Source: Deltaproteobacteria bacterium (GTDB lineage Bacteria > Myxococcota_A > UBA796 > UBA2385). Taken from it: a DNA stretch of 60,650 nt. The translations under genes were made by a program, and so were the position numbers. The notes beneath the pieces are model-generated. The model made no database searches. It saw only the letters and a list, made by a program, of their open reading frames with translations, and was not told the origin of the DNA. Below, piece after piece: positions 17,095 through 25,492 of the stretch (within the stretch, counting starts at the first letter, position 1; every line of letters begins with the position of its first letter). Location: the NCBI GenBank assembly GCA_016792625.1, contig JAEUKK010000080.1, positions 1-60,650 of the forward strand. The letters are read 5' to 3'.

Positions 17095-18396
17095 TCAGGG
17101 GGCCGCGGAGCCCGCCGGCGGCGCGGCGCCCAGCAACAAGCTGCAGTTCTGGCCACCGAAGCCAAAAGAGTTGGACAAGACGACCTGCAGCGCGGCCGGG
17201 CGAGCGGCCTGCACCACGGGGACGGCGATCTCGGGGTCGAGCTCGTCGAGGCCGACCGTGCCGGGCAAGAAGCCGCCCTCGAGGGCCGCGACGCAGGCCG
17301 CGCACTCCAGCGCGCCCGCCGCGGCGATGGTGTGGCCGATGGCGCCCTTGATGCTCGAGACCGGCACCCGGTCGCCAAAGACCCGGGCCACCGCGCGGGT
17401 CTCGGCCTCGTCGCCCAGCGGCGTGCCCGTGCCGTGGCAATTGACGTACTGCACGTCATCGGCGGAGAGGCCGCCGTCTCGCAGCGCCCGGCGCATCGAC
17501 AGCTCGGCGCCCGCCCCCTCGGGGTGCGGCGCAGTGGCGTTCCAGGCGTCAGCGCTGGTGCCCGCGCCGAGCAGCACCGCACGGGGGCGCGCGCCTCGGG
17601 CCCGGGCGTCGCCCAGGCGCTCGAGCACGAAGGTGGCCGCGCCCTCGCCGATCATGAAGCCGTCGCGCCCGCGGTCGAAGGGGCGGCAGAAGCCGGGGCT
17701 GAGCGCGCCGAGCACCACGAAGCTGAGCAGCCCGAGCGGGTGGATCATGCTGTCATGGCCGCCCACCACGGCCAGATCGACCTCGCCGCGGCGCAGGGCC
17801 CACAGCCCCTCGGCGATCGCCTGGGCCGCGGCCGCGCAGGCCGAGAAATTGGTGCCGGTCGGGCCCTCCGCGCCCACCCGGGCGGCCACCGCCGCGGTGA
17901 CCCGGGCGGGCAGGTGGCGCCGTGGGGCCGCGCGGTCGGGGGCGAGGTCGCGGGCCATCGCGGGCCGGTCGAAGCGCTGATCGGCGGTGAGGTGAGGGTA
18001 GACGTCCTCGGCCAGCTCGGCAGGGGTCACGCTGCTCAGGCCGGTGCCCAAAAAGACGCCGCGCCGACCCGGGCCATAGGGTATCCCCTCGGCGAGACCG
18101 GCGTCTATAAGGGCATCTTCGAGGGCAACCAGGGCGAGCACAGCCTTGCGATCATCGGGGAAGGGGCCGTCGGGGGCATCCCAAGGGGGCAGCGGCACCT
18201 GGACCTTGGCCGCCCGCGGCACGGGCAGGGTCGAGGTGATGGGGCTCCAACAGGGCGCATCCGCACGCAGCGCGGTGGACAAGGCGCCGAGGCCGCGGCC
18301 CGCCGCGCTGAGCACGCCCACGCCGGTGATCACGATGGCCTCATCGCCGAGCGCCGCCAGGGCGCCCGCGTGGCCGCGCGCCGACCCGGGGCTCAC
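17095..18396 (-). CDS. Beta-ketoacyl-ACP synthase (FabF/KS type), catalytic triad intact
   Basis: 433 residues, full KS length. The active site is Cys187 (GTNFSACAAAAQAI), His321 (NCHGTGTPLGDE) and His355 (KGAIGHTIAAAG); the C-terminus has NSFGFGGQNCSLLL. It performs decarboxylative Claisen condensation of acyl and malonyl groups on ACP. The chosen start is the GTG at 18396, whose GTGA overlaps the TGA stop of the kinase gene, a translational-coupling arrangement; another GTG lies three codons earlier. The contracted KS-like gene follows after 84 bases. Sequence differs clearly from the other active KS in this operon, so the two pairs are not recent duplicates. Confidence 0.9.
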   Translation of the reverse strand: MSPGSARGHAGALAALGDEAIVITGVGVLSAAGRGLGALSTALRADAPCWSPITSTLPVPRAAKVQVPLPPWDAPDGPFPDDRKAVLALVALEDALIDAGLAEGIPYGPGRRGVFLGTGLSSVTPAELAEDVYPHLTADQRFDRPAMARDLAPDRAAPRRHLPARVTAAVAARVGAEGPTGTNFSACAAAAQAIAEGLWALRRGEVDLAVVGGHDSMIHPLGLLSFVVLGALSPGFCRPFDRGRDGFMIGEGAATFVLERLGDARARGARPRAVLLGAGTSADAWNATAPHPEGAGAELSMRRALRDGGLSADDVQYVNCHGTGTPLGDEAETRAVARVFGDRVPVSSIKGAIGHTIAAAGALECAACVAALEGGFLPGTVGLDELDPEIAVPVVQAARPAALQVVLSNSFGFGGQNCSLLLGAAPPAGSAAP

Positions 18397-21332
18397 TGTG
18401 TGCACCGGGGCTCACCGGCGGGGAAGCAGGCCCAAGCGCCCGCCGCGGGCGAGGTGACCTTCACGACCTTGCGGCTGCGATCCTTGAGCATCACCTTCAC
18501 CGTACAGGTCGAGGCCCCGCCCGGATCGACCTCGGCGGCGGACTCTCCCTTGGCCTGGGCCTTGTTGTCGCAGCTCACGTCGACCGACTTGACCTCAGCG
18601 GCGAAGGGCGCGTCGGCGGCCACCGAGAACCGCGCCATCGCGGCGGGCTCGGCGGGCGCACCGGCCTCGGCGGCGGGCGCGGCCTCGGTCGGCTCACCCT
18701 CTTCGGGCTCGTCGGCGGCCAGCGCCGCGGCGCCCTCGGCTTGGGGCACACCGACGACCGCAGCGGGCGGCGCCTCGGTGCGGGCGCGCCAGAAGAACAC
18801 GCCGCCGACCGCCACCGCGCTCAAGGCAAGCAGGCCAAAACAGCCCACCGCAGCCAGGGCTGCGAGCTTGATGCCCGCGCCACCTTTGGCGGCGGGGCGC
18901 GCCGCCGGGGCAGCCGGCGCAGGCGGGGCCGGCGGGCTCAGCGCCGGCGCGGCGGGCACCGCCTGGGGCCCCGTCGGCGCGCCCAGCGGCGGCCGGGCGC
19001 TGTCGAGGTCCTCGTCGTCTTCGACCTGCGCGGAGGGAACAACGTCCACCTCGGTGTCTTCGCGGCCGCCAGCGACCTCTTCGACTGGCTGCATCTGGGT
19101 CGGGCTGTCGTCCTCCTCGTAGGGGGACCAGGCCGCGCGCGGGGGTTGGCGCTCGGCGGCGGGGATCAGCGCCTCGACCGGCACGGTGTTCGAGGGCACG
19201 TCGGTCGCGTCAAAAGCAGGGCCATCGGGGACCACCGGCACCGCGGCGCGGGCGCCGGGCCCCTTGGGCGCGCCGGTGGCCGGGCTGAGCGGCAGATCGC
19301 CGAGGGGGTCGCTGCTGAGATCAGCCTCGCTGACAAGCACCACAGAGGCCGGGGCGGAGGCCGGCGACCCCGCACCGGGCGAAGCGGCGGCCAGCAGGGC
19401 GACCGCCGGGGTCGAGAGGGCGGAGGGGGAGCCGACGGCGGGCCCAGCGAGGCCCGGGGTGGCCGGGCCCGATGCCAGCGGCTGCGCCGGCGGGAGGGGC
19501 CGCAGCACCACCGCGGGGAGCCCGGGCGGGCTGGGGAGGGGCGGCAGCGGCCCCTCGTGCACGGGGCCCTGCACCGCCGGCGCGGCGGGGCGGGCGGCGC
19601 GGGTGACATCCAAGGCGCCCAAGCCGGCGGCGTCGGGGACCGGGGCGGCCGGAGCAGACGCAGCCGGAGCGGCCGGAGCAGACGCAGCCGGAGCAGGCGC
19701 AGCCGGAGCGGCCGGAGCAGCGACCGGGGCAGCCGATTCAGCCGGAGCAGATGCAGCCGGAGCAGATGCAGCCGGAGCAGCCGGAGCGGAGACCGGAGCA
19801 GCAGCTGCAGCCGCGACCGGAGCAGCGGCAGGGGTCGTGGCGGCGGTGGGGGCCTCGACCGGCGCGGGCTCCGCCTCGACGGCGGGAGCGGCCGCCGGGC
19901 GGGCCGCGGCGGGTGGCCGGTGCGTCGGCTCCTCACCCCGCCCCTCGGACACGAGCTCGATCTTCGGGGCCGGGCCCGCCGGACGGCCGCGCGGCCGGGC
20001 GAGCTCGGGCTTGCTCTCGGGCTCCACGCCCCCGCCCTTCGAGATGGCGACCACCGGCGCCACCCGCAGCGGATCGGACCGACCCGGGGCCGCCGTCTCG
20101 GCCTTCGAGGCTTCGCGGCCCAGATCGGGGCGGGTCACCCGCACGCCACGCCCGGCGTTGGTCGGGCCGTCATCCCACTCGTCGACCGGCGCAGGCACCG
20201 GCTCGGCCACCACCGGGCCCTCGCCCACCGCGAAGGCGTCGGAGTCCTCGAGCTCGGCCAAGGCGCCGTGGCGCAGCGCATCGCCGAGGCCCGAGGCGTC
20301 TTGGAGCATGGCCGCCGCGGCCTCGCCGCTCAGCGCCCGCGTGTCTTCGCGCAGCACTTGGTCCTGCAGCGGGTTCTCTTCAGCGACCAGGGCCTGCTGG
20401 GCCTTGAGCAGCGGGGGCACCACGCGCTCCGACCACGAGGCGAGGTCCTCGTCGTCCATCAGGCGGCCCAGCGCCCGGGCCCGCTGGTGGAACTCGGCCG
20501 CGGTCGGGCGCTCCTCGTAGTTGAAGGCGAGGGCCCCGCGCAGCAGCTTGTCGAGCTCGGCGCCCGCCGCGCCCGAGACGCCCACGCCCGCGCGCAGGAA
20601 GCTCAGGCGGTCGGCGACGTAGGCGGCGTGCTTCTCGGGCCGGCCCTGGGCCTTGCCGAAGGGCTCGCGGGCGAGCAGCTCGAAAATACTGGCCCCGAGC
20701 GAGTAGACGTCGCTGGCCGGGGTCTCGGGCTCAAAGAAGAGGCGCTCGGGCGCCATGTAGTCGACCGAGCCGAACTGCAGCTCTTGGGTGTGGCTCTCGC
20801 GGTTGGCGAGATCGCTGCGGGCGACGCCAAAGTCGAGCACCTTCACCAAGCCCGTGTCATCGAGCATCAGGTTGCTGGGCTTGATGTCGCGGTGAATGAC
20901 GCGCAGCGGCTTGTCGCCGGGGATGGGCGGCCGGTTGTAGGCGGCGTCGAGCGCGCTGGCGACCGCCGCGCCGACCTCGAGGGCGGCCTTGACCGGCATG
21001 CGCTCCTCGCTGCGCTCCAGCTCGGCCACGATGCTGCGGAAGTCGACCGCCTCGAGGTACTCCATCACCACGGCGGCCCGGCCGTCGATGCTGGTCATGT
21101 CCATGACCTCGACGATGTTCCGGTGGCGCAGCAGGCCGAGCAGGCGGGCCTCGTCGCGCATCCGCCGCGCGACCTCTTCGTTGTCGGACCACTGCGACTT
21201 CAAGACCTTGACCGCGACCAGCCGAGAGAAGCCGTCGGCGTGCATCACCTTGGTCAAAAAGACGCTGCCGAAGCCGCCAGACGCGATCTCGCGGAGGAAG
21301 TGAAAGCGTCGGGCGTGTTCACGGCTCGCCAC
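18393..21332 (-). CDS. Transmembrane Ser/Thr protein kinase inside the ketosynthase operon
   Basis: 979 residues. The N-terminal kinase domain (8-275) has Lys42 (VAVKVL), HRDIKPSN (Asp149) and DFG (167-169), so it should be active. A linker of about 540 residues rich in Ala and Pro follows, with a repeat block. A membrane helix (about 823-848) leads to a 130-residue outer domain with four Cys (VSCDNKAQAKGES ... STCTVKVMLKDRS ... WACF ... RCTQ). GTG 21332 is six bases after GGAG. It sits between two ketosynthase pairs and its stop overlaps the next KS start. Inferred role: sensing an envelope signal and phosphorylating the synthase or a regulator. Confidence 0.92.
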   Translation of the reverse strand: MASREHARRFHFLREIASGGFGSVFLTKVMHADGFSRLVAVKVLKSQWSDNEEVARRMRDEARLLGLLRHRNIVEVMDMTSIDGRAAVVMEYLEAVDFRSIVAELERSEERMPVKAALEVGAAVASALDAAYNRPPIPGDKPLRVIHRDIKPSNLMLDDTGLVKVLDFGVARSDLANRESHTQELQFGSVDYMAPERLFFEPETPASDVYSLGASIFELLAREPFGKAQGRPEKHAAYVADRLSFLRAGVGVSGAAGAELDKLLRGALAFNYEERPTAAEFHQRARALGRLMDDEDLASWSERVVPPLLKAQQALVAEENPLQDQVLREDTRALSGEAAAAMLQDASGLGDALRHGALAELEDSDAFAVGEGPVVAEPVPAPVDEWDDGPTNAGRGVRVTRPDLGREASKAETAAPGRSDPLRVAPVVAISKGGGVEPESKPELARPRGRPAGPAPKIELVSEGRGEEPTHRPPAAARPAAAPAVEAEPAPVEAPTAATTPAAAPVAAAAAAPVSAPAAPAASAPAASAPAESAAPVAAPAAPAAPAPAASAPAAPAASAPAAPVPDAAGLGALDVTRAARPAAPAVQGPVHEGPLPPLPSPPGLPAVVLRPLPPAQPLASGPATPGLAGPAVGSPSALSTPAVALLAAASPGAGSPASAPASVVLVSEADLSSDPLGDLPLSPATGAPKGPGARAAVPVVPDGPAFDATDVPSNTVPVEALIPAAERQPPRAAWSPYEEDDSPTQMQPVEEVAGGREDTEVDVVPSAQVEDDEDLDSARPPLGAPTGPQAVPAAPALSPPAPPAPAAPAARPAAKGGAGIKLAALAAVGCFGLLALSAVAVGGVFFWRARTEAPPAAVVGVPQAEGAAALAADEPEEGEPTEAAPAAEAGAPAEPAAMARFSVAADAPFAAEVKSVDVSCDNKAQAKGESAAEVDPGGASTCTVKVMLKDRSRKVVKVTSPAAGAWACFPAGEPRCTQ
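19645..19830 (-). repeat. Short tandem repeats coding Ala-Pro-Ala-Ala-Ser
   Basis: Iterations of a 12-18 base unit (GCAGCCGGAGCA type on the plus strand) encode the PAAPAASAPAAS stretch of the kinase linker. Such a tract can change length by slippage; here it is simply a flexible linker. Confidence 0.7.
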
Positions 21333-21472
21333 GGCGGCTCCGGGGGCTGTCTGCGGCGCTCAGCGGGCCGAGCGGGCGCAGGCGTGTGGGGGTCAGCTCC
21401 GGCGGAGGGGCTGCGCGGGGCCGCGGGGCGCGCGGGCGGCTGGGGCCACGGGCAGCGCGCCGGTCGGAGCTT

Positions 21473-22420
21473 TTAGCACGCGGTGTCAGGGCGGACACCG
21501 ACCGCGAGGGCGGGTAGGCCCGGGTCGGCCGCCCACACCGCCCGGGGGCGGTCACCGCACAGCGCGAGCACAGCGGCCACCGGCGCGGCCGCCGCCCCGA
21601 GATCACCCATCTGGTCAATGTTTACGCCGCGCGCGTCGATGGCGCCCAGCTCGGCGGGGTCAGCTTCGACCAGCCAGCCGTAGACCTTGGCCCCGCGGCT
21701 TCGCGCCTCCGCCTCGGGCTCGAGCAGCAGCAGGGCCGCGCCCTCCGCCGGCGCGCCCTCCTCTCCCACCCGCAGGCGGTCACGCGCGCTGCCGAGATCG
21801 ACGCGGCTGTCGGCTCCCCCGACCAAGGCGGCCGGCGCCCGCCCCTCGGCCACCGCCCGCAGGCCAGCCCGCAGCGCGAGCAGGCCCGCGCCCCACACAC
21901 CGGCCCAGGCGGCGTTCTCGCCCATGAGCCCGAGGTTGATCGAGATGTGGGCCGGGGCCATGTTCGGCAGAGTCTTGAGCGGCAGCAGCGGCGGGTAGCG
22001 GTCGCGGCCCGGCCCGGCGAGCAGGCCCTCGTCGAGCAGCCCGTCGCGGGCGCTCAGCGCGAGGGTGGCCTCGCTCTCGCCATCATCGGGCGGCTCGCGG
22101 CCGACGCCAAGGTACAAGGCCAGCTCTCGGCGGTCACCCGGGTAGGCGCTGACCAGCGGGCCCGCGCAGGCGAGCGCCAGCGCCGAGGGGCGGGCGAGCA
22201 GCTTCTTGTCCTTGCGGCGGAGCAAGAAGCGGTCGAGGTCCAGCGCGCCCACCACCCCGGCCAGGCCCCCGTCGGGCAGCTGGGCGAGCGGGGGGTGCGG
22301 GCGCAGCGCGCGCTCACCCGCGGCGAGCCGGGCGGCCAAAACAGCGACCTGCTCGTTAAAGGCAGCACCTAAGGGGCAGACGAGGCCGAGGCCGGTGACG
22401 GCGACCCGCGCGGCGCTCAC
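21473..22420 (-). CDS. Contracted ketosynthase-like protein, active-site Cys replaced by Trp
   Basis: 315 residues. The KS N-terminus is clear (RVAVTGLGLVCPLG), as is the helix before strand 5 (GLRAVAEGRAPAALVGGADS). At the nucleophile position Trp176 (ENAAWAGVWGAG) stands for Cys. The HGTGT segment is deleted; a remnant of the last catalytic helix survives as MGDLGAAAAPVAAVLAL. The GTG start at 22420 overlaps the stop of the upstream active KS (GTGA), the layout of KS-alpha/chain-length-factor pairs. Inferred: a non-catalytic partner that forms a heterodimer. The other contracted protein (16225-17010) shares the same type of deletion. Confidence 0.75.
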   Translation of the reverse strand: MSAARVAVTGLGLVCPLGAAFNEQVAVLAARLAAGERALRPHPPLAQLPDGGLAGVVGALDLDRFLLRRKDKKLLARPSALALACAGPLVSAYPGDRRELALYLGVGREPPDDGESEATLALSARDGLLDEGLLAGPGRDRYPPLLPLKTLPNMAPAHISINLGLMGENAAWAGVWGAGLLALRAGLRAVAEGRAPAALVGGADSRVDLGSARDRLRVGEEGAPAEGAALLLLEPEAEARSRGAKVYGWLVEADPAELGAIDARGVNIDQMGDLGAAAAPVAAVLALCGDRPRAVWAADPGLPALAVGVRPDTAC

Positions 22421-23670
22421 GCCGAGGCCCCAGGCCAGCGCGAGATCACCAAGGTGCCGTTGCTGCCGCCAAAACCAAAGGCGTTGGTCAGCGCGTGGCG
22501 GACCGGGCCGCGCAGGGCCGCGTTGGGGATGTGGCGCAGCGGGCAGGCCGGGTCGGGCTGCTCGAGGTTGCGGGTCGGCGGCATGACACCATCGCGGGTG
22601 GCCAGCACGCAGAAGATGGCCTCGACCGCGCCGCAGGCCGCGACGAGGTGCCCGGTCATCGACTTGGTGCTGCTGGTCGGCACTTCGGCCGCGCGCTCGC
22701 CCAGCGCGCGCACGATGCCCGCCGCCTCGCTGCTGTCGTTCATCGGGGTGCTGGTGCCGTGGGCGTTGATGTAGTCGATGTCTTCGGGGCTGAGGCCGGC
22801 GTCCTCGAGCGCGGCCTCCATGCTCTGGGCGGCGCCGCGGCCGTCGGGCGGCGAGTCGGTGATGCGGTAGGCGTTGCAGGAGCAGCCAAATCCGCTGAGC
22901 TCAGCGAGGATGGTGGCGCCGCGGCGCTCGGCCAGCTCGAGGTCCTCGATGATGAGGAAGCCGGCGCCCTCCCCGAGCACAAAGCCGTCGCGGTGCAGGT
23001 CGAAGGGGCGGCTGGCGGTGGCCGGGTCGTCGTTGCGCTGGCTGAGCGCGCCGAGCTTCGAGAAGCCGGTCACCATGATGGGATCGACGAGCACGTCGAC
23101 ACCCCCGACGATCATCGCGTCGGCCTCGCCCCGCCGGATGCGCAGCAGGCCCTCGCCCACGCTCTGGCTGCTGCTGGTGCAAGCGGTGGACACCGTGCTC
23201 ATCGGACCGAGCGCCCCGGCCATCGCCGCGACCAGGCGGGTCGGCGCGGCGGGCGACATGCGGTCGAGCTCGAGCGCGCCGGGCAGCTCGCCGCTGCGCA
23301 TGCGGACGGCCAGCTCGGCCAAGTCAGGGCGGGCGGCCTCAGAGCCCAGGCAGACGCCCAGCCGCGCGCCCAAGGGCGGCAGCTTGGCCATCGCCAGCGC
23401 CTCGGCGGCGGCGACCGCGGCCAAGCGGCCCTTCAGATCGAGCAGGATGTGGGCGACCTCGGGCGGGACCTCGGGCAGGGTCTCGGGCTCTGGCGCCTCG
23501 GCCGCGAAGCGCACCGGGAAAGACGCCGCGTTGAACCTGCTGATCGGGCCGATGGTGTTCCGGCCCTCGATCACGCCGGCCCAGCAGGCGTCGACGCCGA
23601 CGCCGTGCGGGGTGACGGCGCCGATGCCGGTGATGACCACGCGGCGGCGGGCTGGCGGGGGGCTGTGCAT
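22417..23670 (-). CDS. Beta-ketoacyl-ACP synthase II-type (FabF-like)
   Basis: 417 residues. Catalytic residues are all present: Cys164 (TVSTACTSSSQS), His304 (NAHGTSTPMND), Lys336 and His341 (TKSMTGHLVAACG), with the C-terminal NAFGFGGSNGTLV. The N-terminus RVVITGIGAVTPHG fits KAS-II. The start is ATG 23670 five bases after GGAG. It is 14 bases downstream of the dehydratase and overlaps the contracted KS-like gene by four bases. Probably the main elongating enzyme of this locus; housekeeping FabF is the alternative but the surrounding genes argue for a dedicated pathway. Confidence 0.92.
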   Translation of the reverse strand: MHSPPPARRRVVITGIGAVTPHGVGVDACWAGVIEGRNTIGPISRFNAASFPVRFAAEAPEPETLPEVPPEVAHILLDLKGRLAAVAAAEALAMAKLPPLGARLGVCLGSEAARPDLAELAVRMRSGELPGALELDRMSPAAPTRLVAAMAGALGPMSTVSTACTSSSQSVGEGLLRIRRGEADAMIVGGVDVLVDPIMVTGFSKLGALSQRNDDPATASRPFDLHRDGFVLGEGAGFLIIEDLELAERRGATILAELSGFGCSCNAYRITDSPPDGRGAAQSMEAALEDAGLSPEDIDYINAHGTSTPMNDSSEAAGIVRALGERAAEVPTSSTKSMTGHLVAACGAVEAIFCVLATRDGVMPPTRNLEQPDPACPLRHIPNAALRGPVRHALTNAFGFGGSNGTLVISRWPGASA

Positions 23671-23684
23671 GGGGGCTCCAGGGC

Positions 23685-24170
23685 TCAGAAGTCGCCGGGG
23701 TAGTCGGCCCACAGGCGGGCCAGCTCGCTGCGCTCCAGCGCCTCGACCCGGGCCTGCTCGACGGGATCACGCAGCGGCACGGCGTTGAACACGAAGACCT
23801 GCTGGGCGCGGGCCCGCCACTTGTCCTCGACGAGGGCGCGCACGTCGACGATCGCGCTCTCATCGCGCAGCTCGACGATCTCCGCCTCGAGCACGCAGGG
23901 CGTGGCCGGGGGGATGAAGCGCCGGAACTTGACCTTCTCCATCATGCTGAGGATGGGGAAGGGCCAGTCGCCCCGATCTTTGCGGACGGAGTAGCCGATG
24001 AGCTTGCCGGCGAGCTGGGCCAAGCTCTCCAGCGTGAGCACGCCGGGCACCACGGGAAAACCAGGGAAGTGGTCAGCAAAGAGGGGCAGGCTCGGGTCCC
24101 AGGTGCGCAGGCCGCTGGCCCGCTTGCCCTTCTCCAAGGACGTGATGCTATCGACGAGGCCCCAGCGCAT
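23685..24170 (-). CDS. 3-hydroxyacyl-ACP dehydratase (FabZ-like hot-dog)
   Basis: 161 residues. The hot-dog motif ADHFPGFPVVPGVLTLESLA carries the catalytic pair His34 and Glu48 as in FabZ. The C-terminal extension (RDPVEQARVEALERSELARL) is helical and longer than in FabZ. It would dehydrate 3-hydroxyacyl-ACP to trans-2-enoyl-ACP. It is the first gene of the eight-gene minus-strand run; start ATG 24170 with AGGAG eight bases upstream. A 21-base motif shared with two other intergenic sites lies 39 bases upstream. No ketoreductase or enoyl reductase is encoded nearby, so those steps would be borrowed or absent. Confidence 0.88.
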   Translation of the reverse strand: MRWGLVDSITSLEKGKRASGLRTWDPSLPLFADHFPGFPVVPGVLTLESLAQLAGKLIGYSVRKDRGDWPFPILSMMEKVKFRRFIPPATPCVLEAEIVELRDESAIVDVRALVEDKWRARAQQVFVFNAVPLRDPVEQARVEALERSELARLWADYPGDF

Positions 24171-24209
24171 GCGGGCTCCTGCGCGCAGACGGCGGCGCGC
24201 TCAATGTTG

Positions 24210-24230
24210 GGAGAATGGCGTCGCTGACGC
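24210..24230 (-). promoter_or_regulatory. Copy A of a 21-base intergenic motif
   Basis: On the minus strand this reads GCGTCA, GCGACGC, then CATTCTCC with no gap, and contains the hairpin GCGTC-AGC-GACGC. Ungapped relatives occur at 27625-27645 (plus) and 48327-48347 (plus). It lies 39 bases before the dehydratase start. A regulator or alternative sigma site is an inference. Confidence 0.4.
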
Positions 24231-24250
24231 TCGGGTCAGCGAGGGCGCGC

Positions 24251-25204
24251 TCACTGCAGCACGGCTTCCGAGCAGCTGACCCCGATGAGCTCACGCGGCC
24301 CACCGGCGCAGGAGCGGTAGCGGTAGACCTCGAAGTGGTGGTTGCCCGACCAGGGGGCGAACCAGTCGGGCACGGTCCACGGCCGCTTGTCGCCCGCCGG
24401 GGTGCTCAGGACCGCGCCGGCCACCGCCGGGCCGCGGGCCTTGTTCTCTTTGTCCTTCGCCGGCTTGTCGTCGAAGTAGAGGTCCATGTCGTAGGTGCAG
24501 GCGGCGTCGCCGTCGGCCGCCGCGTCGGTCCAGGCGCCGACGCTGAGCGCCTCGCCGAGCGCGGTGTTGAAGACCGCGCCGCCGTTCTTGAGCTCGGCCT
24601 CGGCCACCTTCCAGTCGGTGGCCGCCTTGGCAAAGAAGAGCGTGCCGTCGCAGGGCCGGAAGGTGAAGGTGCCGCCCTCGGGCATGGGCAAGAACTCTTG
24701 GAAGCCGGGCGCGATGGTCTCGCGCTCTTTGTTGGCCGCCGCGTCCCACTTCACCGTGCCCACCGAGACCCGCAGCGCGCAGAGCTTCTTTTGAGGCTCG
24801 ACGAAGACGCGGGTGAGCTCGAGCTCACCCTTCTTAAAGGCCTCTTCTTGGGCACCCGAGACCGCCTGGGTGAAGCGCCAGTCGGTCTCGCGCCGCTCGC
24901 CGCGCAGCTCTTTTTTGGTGAACGCGCCGCCGACGTACCAGAGCACCGTGTCGGCGCCCTTTTTCTGCACTTCAAAGCGGTGCTTGGGGTCACCTGCGTT
25001 GCCGTTGACCCGCAGCCACTGGCCTTCGAGGTCCATGGTGACCCGGGGGCACTTGTCCTCGGCGGGGGGCGGAGGGGGCGCCTCGGTGGCGCAAGCGCTG
25101 AGCGCGGCGCCGCCGACGGCGAGGGAGAGCAGCGCGCCAGCCACGCGGGCGGGCGAGAGCGGGGAGCGGGCGCCGTGGCGCGCCGCGCGGGGGGTGCTGA
25201 TCAT
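24251..25204 (-). CDS. Lipoprotein of unknown function
   Basis: 317 residues from ATG 25204 (GGAG 9 bases upstream). The signal ends in GGAALSAC (Cys38). A Pro-rich tether (PPPPPAED) precedes a domain rich in beta strands and lysines (VLWYVGGAFTKKELRGERRE, TFTFRPCDGTLFFAKAA) with five further Cys. No family recognised. It is upstream of the dehydratase operon on the same strand with an 80-base gap, and divergent from the hydrolase-like lipoprotein. Its role is unknown; a membrane-anchored periplasmic protein is the inference. Confidence 0.75.
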   Translation of the reverse strand: MISTPRAARHGARSPLSPARVAGALLSLAVGGAALSACATEAPPPPPAEDKCPRVTMDLEGQWLRVNGNAGDPKHRFEVQKKGADTVLWYVGGAFTKKELRGERRETDWRFTQAVSGAQEEAFKKGELELTRVFVEPQKKLCALRVSVGTVKWDAAANKERETIAPGFQEFLPMPEGGTFTFRPCDGTLFFAKAATDWKVAEAELKNGGAVFNTALGEALSVGAWTDAAADGDAACTYDMDLYFDDKPAKDKENKARGPAVAGAVLSTPAGDKRPWTVPDWFAPWSGNHHFEVYRYRSCAGGPRELIGVSCSEAVLQ

Positions 25205-25492
25205 GGGCTGCGCCTCCGGCCGGACGGGCCGCCCTTGTACCACAGGCGCCGCGCCCCCACCGCAGGCGCGCGCGCCAGGCAGCGGGCCGCCGCGGGGCCG
25301 GTGGCCGCGCGGCCGCCCCTTCGATGATGACGTGCATCACGCCGTTGTGCGCGAGAGATCAGCGAGAGACCTCTCCGCTGGCCCCGCGCCGGCCGCCGCC
25401 GCTATGCTGCGCGGGAGCAGGGCCGCTGCGCCGCCACGCGCGGCCGGGCCCACCCTCCCCTCCCCTCGCCCGCTGTGCCCCCCGAGGTCCCC

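Noticed and set aside
18741..21476. 911-codon plus-strand frame antisense to the kinase
   Set aside because: Arg/Gly/His low complexity; the minus strand encodes intact kinase motifs.
25325..25339. Imperfect palindrome TGATG-ACGTG-CATCA upstream of the hydrolase-like lipoprotein
   Set aside because: Arms only five bases with an asymmetric centre; not distinguishable from chance.
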